Shown: in pieces, positions 6,726-13,246 of the stretch
Position numbering within the stretch: position 1 is the stretch's first letter
Layout of the letters: every line of letters starts with the position of its first letter
From: Actinomycetes bacterium
GTDB taxonomy: Bacteria; Actinomycetota; Actinomycetes; Actinomycetales; Micrococcaceae
Direction: 5' to 3'
NCBI GenBank assembly: GCA_023426375.1
Contig: JAFAAV010000100.1
Span: 1-13,314, forward strand
Length of the DNA: 13,314 nucleotides
Position numbers and translations under genes: made by a program
The notes under the pieces: generated by a model
What the model saw: only the letters and a program-made list of their open reading frames with translations
The model's database searches: none
What the model was told of the DNA's origin: nothing

Positions 6726-9195
6726 CGTAACCCAGCAGCGTGGGCATCAGAGCGGGATGCAACTGATGACCCATTCCGGGGATCTCGATGAACGTGGCAC
6801 CCGGGATGGCATCCGCGGTCGCGGGACCGCCGTCCGGTCGCACGATCTTGTCCTTGTCACCGTGAATCACCAGGGTGGGGGCCGTGATGTCCGCAAGCAC
6901 CTCCGCACGATTGCCGGAGGCCCGAATTGCTCCGATCTGACGCCGCATGGCCGCCGATTCCCCGTGGGGATTGAGACTTCGATCCCAGTGGGCCGCGGCC
7001 AACTGGGCCTCGTACGCCTCATCAATGGGGTATCCAGGCCCGGCCAGGTGCCGTCCGATGATCGTGCGGCCCCTGATGTACACCGACCGATTGGGCGCTC
7101 CCGGGAGCATCAACATGGCCGCGGTGGAGGTTGCGGTGGTTCCCACATCGGGGTCGCCGGTAGTGGAACAAATAGACACGAGTCGCCGCACGAGCTCCGG
7201 ATGGTGGGCCGCCAGTGACTGGGCGATCATCCCGCCGAGCGAGAATCCGATGAGGTCCGCTCGGTCGATGCCCAGCGCCCGCATGGTGTCCGCGACGTCC
7301 TCACTCATGTCCTCCACGGTGTACTGGCCGTCGGGGAGGTCACCGCTGAGAAGTTGCCGTGCCGAAGGGGGTTTGGAAGTGGCGCGGAAGGACCGGCCCT
7401 CGTCCCGGTTGTCGATGCGCACCACCCGGAACCCCTCTTTGACCAGGGACTTTACGAACGAGATGGGCCACGCGGTCAGATCGAAGGCCAGGCCCGTGAT
7501 CATGATGACCGCCGGGCCGTGCTCGGGGCCGTCGATACGCACACACATGCTGCGGCCGTCCCCGAGATCCACGATCTCTTCCACACCCGTATCTCCCGGC
7601 CCCGCGAGCAAGGTGGGGAGTTCTTCGAGGACGGGGGCAGCGGCGTCGTCGAACCTTAAGAACTCATCGACCACGGGTCGTGACCTGAGTTCGCGCCGGT
7701 CCGCTAAATAGCTCATGGACATCAGCCACGGGCTGCGAGTGCCCTGCTTGGGCAGGCCGTCCAGGGCGCGTTGGATGTAGCCGGCGTCGAAGTCGAGCAG
7801 CGGTTTGGTCTTGAGGTCGTCCGGGGCGACCGGTCGTGCGGAGGCGGCGCCGATCCCGTCCATGTGCGCGAGCAAGCGCGAGAACCAGTCGACGAGCAGA
7901 CCGATCTTGAGTGTCCAGGACGCATTGGTGTATCCGATTGCGAACGCGAAATTGGGCATGTCACTGAGCATCACGCCGCGGTATGCGACCCTCTCGGTGA
8001 GGTCCACGGGCGTACCGTCCAGGCTGAAGCGGGCGCCACCGAACAGCAGCACGTTGAATCCCGTGGCGGTGATGATGATGTCTGCCGGTATCTCCTGGCC
8101 ATTCTCCATCCGCACGCCGGCTGGGGTGATTTCGTCGATGGTGCCGGTGACCACGTGGCCGGCTTCGGACTTGAGAGCGCGGTAGAAATCTCCGCCCGGG
8201 GCCACGCACACTCGCTGATCCCACGGTTTGTAGGGCGGCGTGAAGTGTTCCCTGACGGACACGTCGTCGGGCAGTTGGGATTTGTTGACTGCCGCGATGG
8301 CGCCCTTGACCAGATGCGGCGCGATCTTGCTGGTCTTCCACAGGAACCGCTGTTGTCGGGTGGCCACCGCGCGTGCCACGTGCGAGGAGCGCTCGTCACC
8401 CAGCCGAGGTTTGAGGGCTTTCGTCAGCTGGTTCTCCTTGGGAACGGGAATGATGTAACTGGGCGTGCGCTGCACCATGGTCGCATCCGCGCCGCGTTCC
8501 ACGAGCGCAGGCAGCAAGGTGATCGCGGTGGCGCCGCTACCGATGATCACCACGTTCTTGCCCGTCACATTCATGTCCTGGGGCCACAACTGCGGGTGCA
8601 CCACGGCGCCTTGGAACTGCTTCAGGCCCCTGATGTCCGGCTCGTTCGGCTGGTCGTACCGGTAGTAACCGGTCGCGTTGAACAGCCACGAGGCGGTCAC
8701 TTCCAGGTGCTCGTCGGTTCCGGTGGGTTCTTGGGGCGTCGACGACGCCGCGGGGTTGCCTTGGTCGGGAGCACCCTGGGCGGGTTCGGAGCCGGGTTGC
8801 TGACCGGCCGGCGTGGCCGTGCGTTCCACAGTGACGCACCAGTGACTGTGGTGAGAGGACCAATCGGCGGCCACCATGCGCTGGTTGAAGCGGATGAGTT
8901 CGTTCACGCCGTACTCGCGAGCGGTGTCGCGGATGTACTGCAGAATGGCGGGACCTTCAGCGATGGACTGGGGGCCGGTCCACGGGCGGAACTCGTAGCC
9001 GAAGGTGTACAGATCGGAGTCCGCGCGCACCCCCGGGTAACGGAACAGATCCCAGGTGCCGCCGGTGGTGTCCCGGGACTCCAGGATGCCGATGCGCTTG
9101 TGCGGGTGTTCCTTGCGGAGTTTGCACGCAGCACCTATTCCGCTCAGACCTGCGCCGATGATCAGGATGTCGAAGTGCTCAGCGTCCGTGGACAT
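6682..9195 (-). CDS. Baeyer-Villiger-type flavin monooxygenase fused to an alpha/beta hydrolase
   Basis: The protein has 837 residues. Residues 1 to about 515 form an AlmA-like flavin monooxygenase with FAD site GAGLSG (14-19), the BVMO fingerprint F194-x-G-xxx-H200-xxx-W204-P, NADPH site GSGATA (219-224), and PYKPWDQRVC and ITATGF motifs. Residues about 540-837 form an alpha/beta hydrolase with ITGLAFD (oxyanion region), nucleophile S652 in GFSLGG, acid probably D782 (HGDKDKIV) and H810 (GMGH). Both active sites look intact. The family-level expectation is that oxygen is inserted next to a ketone to give an ester, which the second domain could hydrolyse to acid plus alcohol; substrates are unknown. 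A Pro/Gly/Gln-rich insert at about 126-163 interrupts the monooxygenase domain. ATG 9195 has no Shine-Dalgarno. It lies 37 bp after the small unknown gene and is probably co-transcribed with it. Confidence 0.9.
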   Translation of the reverse strand: MSTDAEHFDILIIGAGLSGIGAACKLRKEHPHKRIGILESRDTTGGTWDLFRYPGVRADSDLYTFGYEFRPWTGPQSIAEGPAILQYIRDTAREYGVNELIRFNQRMVAADWSSHHSHWCVTVERTATPAGQQPGSEPAQGAPDQGNPAASSTPQEPTGTDEHLEVTASWLFNATGYYRYDQPNEPDIRGLKQFQGAVVHPQLWPQDMNVTGKNVVIIGSGATAITLLPALVERGADATMVQRTPSYIIPVPKENQLTKALKPRLGDERSSHVARAVATRQQRFLWKTSKIAPHLVKGAIAAVNKSQLPDDVSVREHFTPPYKPWDQRVCVAPGGDFYRALKSEAGHVVTGTIDEITPAGVRMENGQEIPADIIITATGFNVLLFGGARFSLDGTPVDLTERVAYRGVMLSDMPNFAFAIGYTNASWTLKIGLLVDWFSRLLAHMDGIGAASARPVAPDDLKTKPLLDFDAGYIQRALDGLPKQGTRSPWLMSMSYLADRRELRSRPVVDEFLRFDDAAAPVLEELPTLLAGPGDTGVEEIVDLGDGRSMCVRIDGPEHGPAVIMITGLAFDLTAWPISFVKSLVKEGFRVVRIDNRDEGRSFRATSKPPSARQLLSGDLPDGQYTVEDMSEDVADTMRALGIDRADLIGFSLGGMIAQSLAAHHPELVRRLVSICSTTGDPDVGTTATSTAAMLMLPGAPNRSVYIRGRTIIGRHLAGPGYPIDEAYEAQLAAAHWDRSLNPHGESAAMRRQIGAIRASGNRAEVLADITAPTLVIHGDKDKIVRPDGGPATADAIPGATFIEIPGMGHQLHPALMPTLLGYVTEHLVEPAQRPTS

Positions 9196-9232
9196 GATTC
9201 ATGAATAGCAGGGCTTTCTGCGATTTACATGA

Positions 9233-9655
9233 TCAGTCCAGGTGATCCCACACGCTGAGATCTTGCCAGCCCACGGTGACCGTGCGGAGGTACTTGGCTC
9301 CCTTGACCTCACGGGCAGCTTTCTCCGTGGCGAATACTCCCAGGGGTGCCGGATTACGATCCGCGGACACGTGGGAGTGGCGAGTCCTTTTGCCCTCGAA
9401 CACGATGAAGAGCTGATCGCCGTCCCCCACGGCGGGCGCGTCCGGAACGGTGAATCGTTCCCACATGACGCGGTACGTGGGGCGAACAGAGAGTTGTTGC
9501 TTTTCGATGGAGCGTGCATCGAACTCGGTGCGGGTCACCGCCACGAGTGGAGCGTCCGAAGACTCCGGGTGCTGTTGGAAGACCAGGAATGCCTCGGGAT
9601 CGCTGCTGCGGAAATTGAGAATCTTCTCAAGGATGGATGTGAACGGACGGTTCAT
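9233..9655 (-). CDS. Small protein of unknown function (140 aa)
   Basis: This 140-residue soluble-looking protein has no signal peptide or membrane segment. It begins MNRPFTSILEKILNFRSSD, has strand-rich stretches (YRVMWERFTVP, QLFIVFEGKR) and ends GWQDLSVWDHLD. I do not recognise a family. Codon use is less GC-biased at the start than in neighbouring genes. It precedes the monooxygenase-hydrolase by 37 bp on the same strand, so the two may form an operon, but nothing in the sequence shows a shared job. ATG 9655 has no Shine-Dalgarno. The region upstream contains two dyads and the five-copy repeat cluster. It could be a horizontally acquired orphan or a narrowly distributed actinobacterial protein. 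Confidence 0.62.
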   Translation of the reverse strand: MNRPFTSILEKILNFRSSDPEAFLVFQQHPESSDAPLVAVTRTEFDARSIEKQQLSVRPTYRVMWERFTVPDAPAVGDGDQLFIVFEGKRTRHSHVSADRNPAPLGVFATEKAAREVKGAKYLRTVTVGWQDLSVWDHLD

Positions 9656-9673
9656 GAATTAACCATGACCGAG

Positions 9674-9685
9674 AACCAGCTGGTT
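9674..9685. promoter_or_regulatory. 12-bp perfect palindrome upstream of the 140-aa gene
   Basis: AACCAGCTGGTT is an exact dyad 18 bp upstream of ATG 9655 and would lie between promoter and start codon. It may be an operator; there is no match to a known regulator that I can name. Confidence 0.35.
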
Positions 9686-9698
9686 GTCTGCTGTTTTC

Positions 9699-9718
9699 AC
9701 GTTTATGAAGGTAAACGT
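9699..9718. promoter_or_regulatory. Dyad ACGTTTA-N6-TAAACGT upstream of the 140-aa gene
   Basis: The two 7-bp arms are perfect complements around a 6-bp centre, in an AT-richer stretch about 43 bp upstream of ATG 9655. The geometry suits a dimeric transcription factor site. I infer a role in controlling the 140-aa and monooxygenase genes. Confidence 0.38.
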
Positions 9719-9866
9719 TCCAAGTATCACCAATGTTGTCGGCGATTCTGGTGAATTCTGCACCGTGCTAGGACAAGAAGCCCGTCAGCTGAAATCGCCC
9801 GGATGGTAGCGGACGTTGGCCATGGCATTCCGAGGGGCTACATCACCGGATCGTGGCGAGTACGCA

Positions 9867-9885
9867 CTGATCGACGTTACGACCC
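9867..9885 (+). repeat. 19-bp intergenic motif, copy A
   Basis: CTGATCGACGTTACGACCC. It shares the invariant CTGATCGAC core with four other copies nearby. Copy B begins 40 bp downstream in the same orientation. Confidence 0.7.
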
Positions 9886-9906
9886 GCTCTCCCACCATCC
9901 CGTAAT

Positions 9907-9925
9907 CTGATCGACTTTCCGACCC
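9907..9925 (+). repeat. 19-bp intergenic motif, copy B
   Basis: CTGATCGACTTTCCGACCC. It faces copy C in inverted orientation across a 16-bp spacer, so B and C together can form a stem-loop. Its flanks also show partial pairing (CCG with CGG) around the motif. Confidence 0.7.
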
Positions 9926-9941
9926 GGATTTCCGGTTTCTT

Positions 9942-9960
9942 GGGCGTTACCGTCGATCAG
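9942..9960 (-). repeat. 19-bp intergenic motif, copy C
   Basis: On the minus strand this reads CTGATCGACGGTAACGCCC. The core is identical, while the distal half is the most diverged of the five copies. Confidence 0.65.
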
Positions 9961-9982
9961 TATGCAGATGGCCGTAGCGGCA

Positions 9983-10001
9983 GGGTCGAAACGTCGATCA
10001 G
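9983..10001 (-). repeat. 19-bp intergenic motif, copy D
   Basis: On the minus strand this reads CTGATCGACGTTTCGACCC. It starts 41 bp from copy C. Flanking CGGCAG (9978-9983) and CTGCCG (10006-10011) can pair, as can GTC and GAC inside them, placing the conserved core in the loop of an imperfect hairpin. Confidence 0.7.
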
Positions 10002-10034
10002 ACTGCTGCCGGGGTAGCCGGAGCGACCGGCGCG

Positions 10035-10053
10035 CGGTCCTAACGTCGATCAG
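10035..10053 (-). repeat. 19-bp intergenic motif, copy E
   Basis: On the minus strand this reads CTGATCGACGTTAGGACCG. It sits inside a perfect 8-bp hairpin, GCGCGGTC (10032-10039) with GACCGCGC (10053-10060), whose 13-nt loop contains most of the conserved core. It starts 52 bp from copy D and lies 37 bp past the TPP enzyme stop codon. Confidence 0.7.
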
Positions 10054-10077
10054 ACCGCGCCCTCGTATCTTGGAGCC

Positions 10078-10121
10078 CCGGGCCGAGCCTCAGATCCGCA
10101 GGTGCACCAGGCTCGGCCCGG
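10078..10121 (-). terminator. 13-bp stem spanning the stop codon of the TPP enzyme gene
   Basis: CCGGGCCGAGCCT (10078-10090) and AGGCTCGGCCCGG (10109-10121) are exact inverted repeats around an 18-nt loop that itself contains the palindrome GGTGCACC (10101-10108). In the minus-strand transcript the stem covers the last coding codons and the TGA. Its strength suggests a termination or mRNA 3'-end stability element. No U-tract follows, so intrinsic termination is not certain. Confidence 0.55.
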
Positions 10122-11718
10122 AGATGCTCAGCGCCTGCTCCACGGTTGACGCGAGACTGTCCATGGTCGCGGACAGGCCCGTGGCGCCGAAGGATTCCGC
10201 GAGCTGCACCCAGTCCGGCTGTTTGAGGTCCACGGCCAGCGGGTCAATGTCACGGTCGACCATGCCCTGCCGGATTTCGCCGTAGCCGCCGTTGTCCACG
10301 CAGATGATCGGCAGGTCCAGTTCGAGTTCCACCGCGGTCATGAGTTCCTGGATGCTGAACATCAGGGCGCCGTCGCCCAGTAGACACACCACTGGGCGGT
10401 CCGGCGCGGCCAACTTGGCGCCGATCGCCGCGGGTAGGCCGTAGCCCAGCGTCGCGTACGTGCCCATGTACAGCAATGAGTGCGGGGTGGGTGCGCGGAA
10501 GAACGTGGTGGATCCCATGTACGTCACCTGGGACGAGTCACCGGCCATGATCGTGTTGTCCGGGACCACCTCCATGATGGTCTCGTTGAGCGCGGCCAGG
10601 TCGGGGGCCCACTGCCGCCCCTCGTTGTCCATCGCATCGAAGACCTCACGCAGGTCGGGCGCTTCCCGATCGCCGACGCCGCTCCCACTGTCCGCGCGCA
10701 GCGCCTCGAGCAACTGCGGCACCACGGCGGCCGAGTTACCCGGTACCTCGATGTCCGGCGTGAGGTTGCACAGCATCTGATCGCGCATGATGTCCACGCG
10801 GATGATCGGCCCCTGGGGAGTGACGTCGCCGCCCCACAGCTCGGCCTCGCCCACCTTGGAACCGATGACCAAGAGAGCATCAGCGGTGCGCATGAAGGTG
10901 TGCGCTGTGGTCAGTCGCAGATCTGCACCGAGCGACAACCGGTGCTTCTCCGGAATCGCACCCTTGCCGTTGGTCGTGGTGATCACGGGAGCTTCGAGCA
11001 GCTCGGCCAGCTCCAACAACTGAGAACCTGCGGCCAATGAGCCACCGCCGGCCAGGATGACCGGTCGGGAAGCTGCGGCGAGAGCGGCAGCCGCCGCAGC
11101 GACGTCGGACGCGGGTGCCGGTTGCGGCGCACCCAGCGGGCGCGGGGCTGTCGCGGAGGCCGGCACATCCGAAGGGCTCTCCAGGATGTCCAGCGGAATC
11201 TCGATGTGAATGGGCCGCGGGCGGGAATGCGCGAAGTCGCGCATGGCGTCGTGAATCATGATCACGGCTTCCGTACCGGAGGTCACGCGGCGGGACTGAC
11301 CCACGATGGCGTTGACCGCGGCGGACGGATTCTTGGTCTCGTGCAGCGATCCGATGTCCCGGAAATCCTGACCCACCGGGCGGCCCGGCGACAGCAGGAT
11401 CATCGGCCGGGATTCGGCGTACGCGGTGGCCGCGCCGGACAGGGAGTTCAGCAGCCCCGGTCCGGAGGTCGTGATGACCACGCCCGGGAGCCCGCTCACC
11501 TGCGACCAGCCGTCCGCGCCGTAGGACGCACCCTGCTCGTGTCGCGTAGTGATCGCCCGGATCCCCAGGTCACGCAGCGGCCGGTAGAACTCGAGGGAAT
11601 GCGTGCCGGGAATCCCGAATACCGTGTCGATCCCGTAGCCGCGCAGGGTCTCCAGGACCGCGCGGGCCACGGTGCGCTCGGGATACGACGTCGCTTGGTT
11701 ACCTAGGTTCTCGCTCAA
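10090..11718 (-). CDS. Thiamine-diphosphate-dependent enzyme, acetolactate-synthase-like
   Basis: This 542-residue protein has the three-domain TPP-enzyme layout. The N-terminal domain carries the catalytic Glu E61 (TRHEQGAS), followed by SGPGLLN and GSLHETKNP. A central Rossmann-like domain spans about 205-345 (ILAGGGSL...LVIGSKVGEAELW). The C-terminal TPP/Mg2+ motif is GDG (448-450) with N476 (CVDNGGYGEI). It is shorter than usual acetolactate synthase large subunits, and no small subunit is nearby, so a catabolic 2-oxo acid decarboxylase or carboligase is at least as likely; the substrate is unknown. I chose TTG 11718-11716: AAGGAGG (11732-11726) is 7 nt upstream and the codon overlaps the symporter TGA as TTGA. 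This 4-bp overlap implies translational coupling with the transporter, suggesting that the symporter imports the enzyme's substrate or a precursor. Confidence 0.87.
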   Translation of the reverse strand: MSENLGNQATSYPERTVARAVLETLRGYGIDTVFGIPGTHSLEFYRPLRDLGIRAITTRHEQGASYGADGWSQVSGLPGVVITTSGPGLLNSLSGAATAYAESRPMILLSPGRPVGQDFRDIGSLHETKNPSAAVNAIVGQSRRVTSGTEAVIMIHDAMRDFAHSRPRPIHIEIPLDILESPSDVPASATAPRPLGAPQPAPASDVAAAAAALAAASRPVILAGGGSLAAGSQLLELAELLEAPVITTTNGKGAIPEKHRLSLGADLRLTTAHTFMRTADALLVIGSKVGEAELWGGDVTPQGPIIRVDIMRDQMLCNLTPDIEVPGNSAAVVPQLLEALRADSGSGVGDREAPDLREVFDAMDNEGRQWAPDLAALNETIMEVVPDNTIMAGDSSQVTYMGSTTFFRAPTPHSLLYMGTYATLGYGLPAAIGAKLAAPDRPVVCLLGDGALMFSIQELMTAVELELDLPIICVDNGGYGEIRQGMVDRDIDPLAVDLKQPDWVQLAESFGATGLSATMDSLASTVEQALSISGPSLVHLRI

Positions 11719-13160
11719 GACTTGGCCTCCTTGATCCGCTCCGACCATTCAGTGGAAATTTCGTCCGAGGTGCGCTTGGTCAGCAGCGACACCGCGACGT
11801 ACACGAGGACCGATGACAGCAGTCCCAGGTAGATGGGTGCGTTGGCGAGTACACCGAACACCGCCATCGACACCAGGGTGACCAGGGAGCCTACGGCCAT
11901 GGATGCCGCGGCTCCCTTGGCGGTGCCGCGTTTCCACACCAGACCGCCCAGGATGGCCACGAGCAGTCCGCCCACCAACACGTTGTAGGCAATGGTCAGC
12001 GCAAACACCGTGGAGGGAACCAGCATGGAGATGAAGGTGACCGTCAGTCCCACGACCCCCACATAAACACGATCCTTGAAGATGGAGGCGTCTTCGGAAC
12101 GGGCTCGTGCGACGTCCTCGTGGGAAGCCCCGAACAGGCCCTTGATGGTGGGGATCACATCCACGCGAGCAACCGTGGCCGCGGCAATCATCGCGCCGGA
12201 AGCGGTGGACATCATGGCTGCGACACCCGCTGCGAGAACCACCCCACCCAAGCCCGCAGGAACGTGCATCTGAGCCATGGCTGCGAAGGCTTCCTCCGGA
12301 ACTTCGAGGTTGGGGAGTACGGCTGCCGCGGCAGTACCGATGATCGCGCCCGCCACGCCGTACAGCGCGACGTACACGGCTGCGCCCACGCCGGACCAGC
12401 GAGCCACCTGTGGGGAGCGGGCTGTGAATACGCGCTGCCAAATGTCCTGGCCGATCAACATGCCAAAGCCGTAGACCACGAATTGCGTGATGATTGCCTG
12501 GAACCCCATGGAACCCCAGTCGAAGTAGGTGGCGTCCAGGCGCTCGGTCAGCCCGGACACCCCACCCGCGGCGGCCAGTGAGAACGGCAGCAGGATCAGA
12601 AACATGCCGATGGTCATGAATACGAACTGCATCAGGTCCGTGAGAGTAATGGACCACATGCCGCCCAACACCGAGTAGGCAATCACCACGGCGCCGCCCA
12701 AGAGGATGGCCCAGGGGCGGTCGATGGGAAAGAGAACGGAGAAGATCGAGGCGTATGCCGCCGTGGAGGTCACGGAAATCATGAGCGTGTAGGCGAGCAT
12801 CACGAACGAGGACGCGTTGGCTCCGCCGCGGTCGCCATAGCGCAACTGCAGCATCTGAGAGACTGTGAAAACTTTGAGGGATTGGATCCGCCCCGCGAAC
12901 AACAGGCTCAGCGCCACAAGGCCGGTGGCGATGGCCACCACGAGCCACATGCCCGAGATGCCGTACTGATATCCCAGGCCGATGCCTCCCACGGTGGACG
13001 CGCCACCCAGGACCACTGCCGCCATGGTGGAGGTATACAGGCCGGGGCCGAGGCGGCGTCCGGCCACGCGGTAATCGGTGGCTGTCTTGGCACGACGCGC
13101 CGCCCAGAGCCCGACGACCACCATGGCCACCAGGTACAGCACAATGACGAACACATTCAT
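11715..13160 (-). CDS. Sodium:solute symporter (SSS family)
   Basis: This 481-residue, very hydrophobic protein has about 13 membrane segments, the usual size and layout of SSS transporters with the LeuT-like fold. Family features are the first unwound helix region (VVLGGASTVGGIGLGYQYG, 49-67), GGMWSITLTDLMQF (166-179) and VAAMMSTASGAMIAAATV (313-330), which carries the Ser/Thr residues of the Na+ site. The C-terminus is a short charged cytoplasmic tail (TEWSERIKEAKS). I chose ATG 13160 because GAGGAG lies 8 nt upstream. The frame is open to 13256, but the extra 32 residues are not membrane-like and lack a better start. The substrate cannot be read from the sequence; a carboxylate or 2-oxo acid is inferred from the coupled TPP enzyme. 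Confidence 0.9.
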   Translation of the reverse strand: MNVFVIVLYLVAMVVVGLWAARRAKTATDYRVAGRRLGPGLYTSTMAAVVLGGASTVGGIGLGYQYGISGMWLVVAIATGLVALSLLFAGRIQSLKVFTVSQMLQLRYGDRGGANASSFVMLAYTLMISVTSTAAYASIFSVLFPIDRPWAILLGGAVVIAYSVLGGMWSITLTDLMQFVFMTIGMFLILLPFSLAAAGGVSGLTERLDATYFDWGSMGFQAIITQFVVYGFGMLIGQDIWQRVFTARSPQVARWSGVGAAVYVALYGVAGAIIGTAAAAVLPNLEVPEEAFAAMAQMHVPAGLGGVVLAAGVAAMMSTASGAMIAAATVARVDVIPTIKGLFGASHEDVARARSEDASIFKDRVYVGVVGLTVTFISMLVPSTVFALTIAYNVLVGGLLVAILGGLVWKRGTAKGAAASMAVGSLVTLVSMAVFGVLANAPIYLGLLSSVLVYVAVSLLTKRTSDEISTEWSERIKEAKS

Positions 13161-13231
13161 GAAAGGTTCTCCTCGAGACGTGGCGGGGGCCGCTCTTGCA
13201 CGAGGGGTCCATCTCGCAAAATGGTTAAAGG

Positions 13232-13246
13232 GCATAAGGTTTATGC
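13232..13246. promoter_or_regulatory. 15-bp dyad upstream of the symporter operon, candidate operator
   Basis: GCATAA-GGT-TTATGC has perfect 6-bp arms and lies about 72 bp upstream of the symporter ATG in an AT-richer stretch where its promoter should be. Catabolic operons of this kind are commonly controlled by GntR-, IclR- or LacI-type dimers binding such dyads; which one applies here is unknown. Confidence 0.42.

Larger units (their letters stand above)
9656..10089. other. 434-bp intergenic region without a convincing gene
   Basis: This gap separates the unknown 140-aa gene from the 3' end of the TPP enzyme. It contains a 12-bp palindrome (9674-9685), a 7-bp-arm dyad (9699-9718), an AT-richer stretch about 9690-9760 that may hold the promoter of the minus-strand genes, and the five 19-bp motif copies between 9867 and 10053. 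A 29-codon frame (9665-9754, ending in a Cys-rich peptide) is open but has no ribosome binding site and is not called. Nothing else was recognised. Confidence 0.6.

Noticed and set aside
7771..9204. 477-codon open frame on the plus strand opposite the monooxygenase
   Set aside because: It is long but lies fully antisense to a protein with intact BVMO motifs. Its composition is Gly/Arg/His-rich without motifs, so GC-skewed codons explain it.
9197..9206. ATTCATGAAT palindrome upstream of the monooxygenase, with a similar TTCATGAA at the start of the 140-aa gene
   Set aside because: Both are short and formed partly by the start codons themselves. Two copies are not enough to claim a shared operator.
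9615..9630. TTGAGAA-TC-TTCTCAA dyad near the start of the 140-aa gene
   Set aside because: It lies inside the coding frame and no promoter depends on it. Dyads of this size occur by chance.
9665..9754. 29-codon plus-strand frame with CC...CC cysteine pairs
   Set aside because: It has no ribosome binding site or TANNNT hexamer 7 nt upstream, and it overlaps the dyads that probably regulate the divergent gene. The coding signal is too weak to call.
9867..10053. CRISPR array explanation of the five repeats
   Set aside because: The repeats are only 19 bp, occur in both orientations with uneven spacing, and no cas genes are present.
11749..13212. 487-codon minus-strand frame inside the symporter gene
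   Set aside because: It is a +1 frame shadow of the symporter, Arg/Gly/His-rich and without membrane segments.
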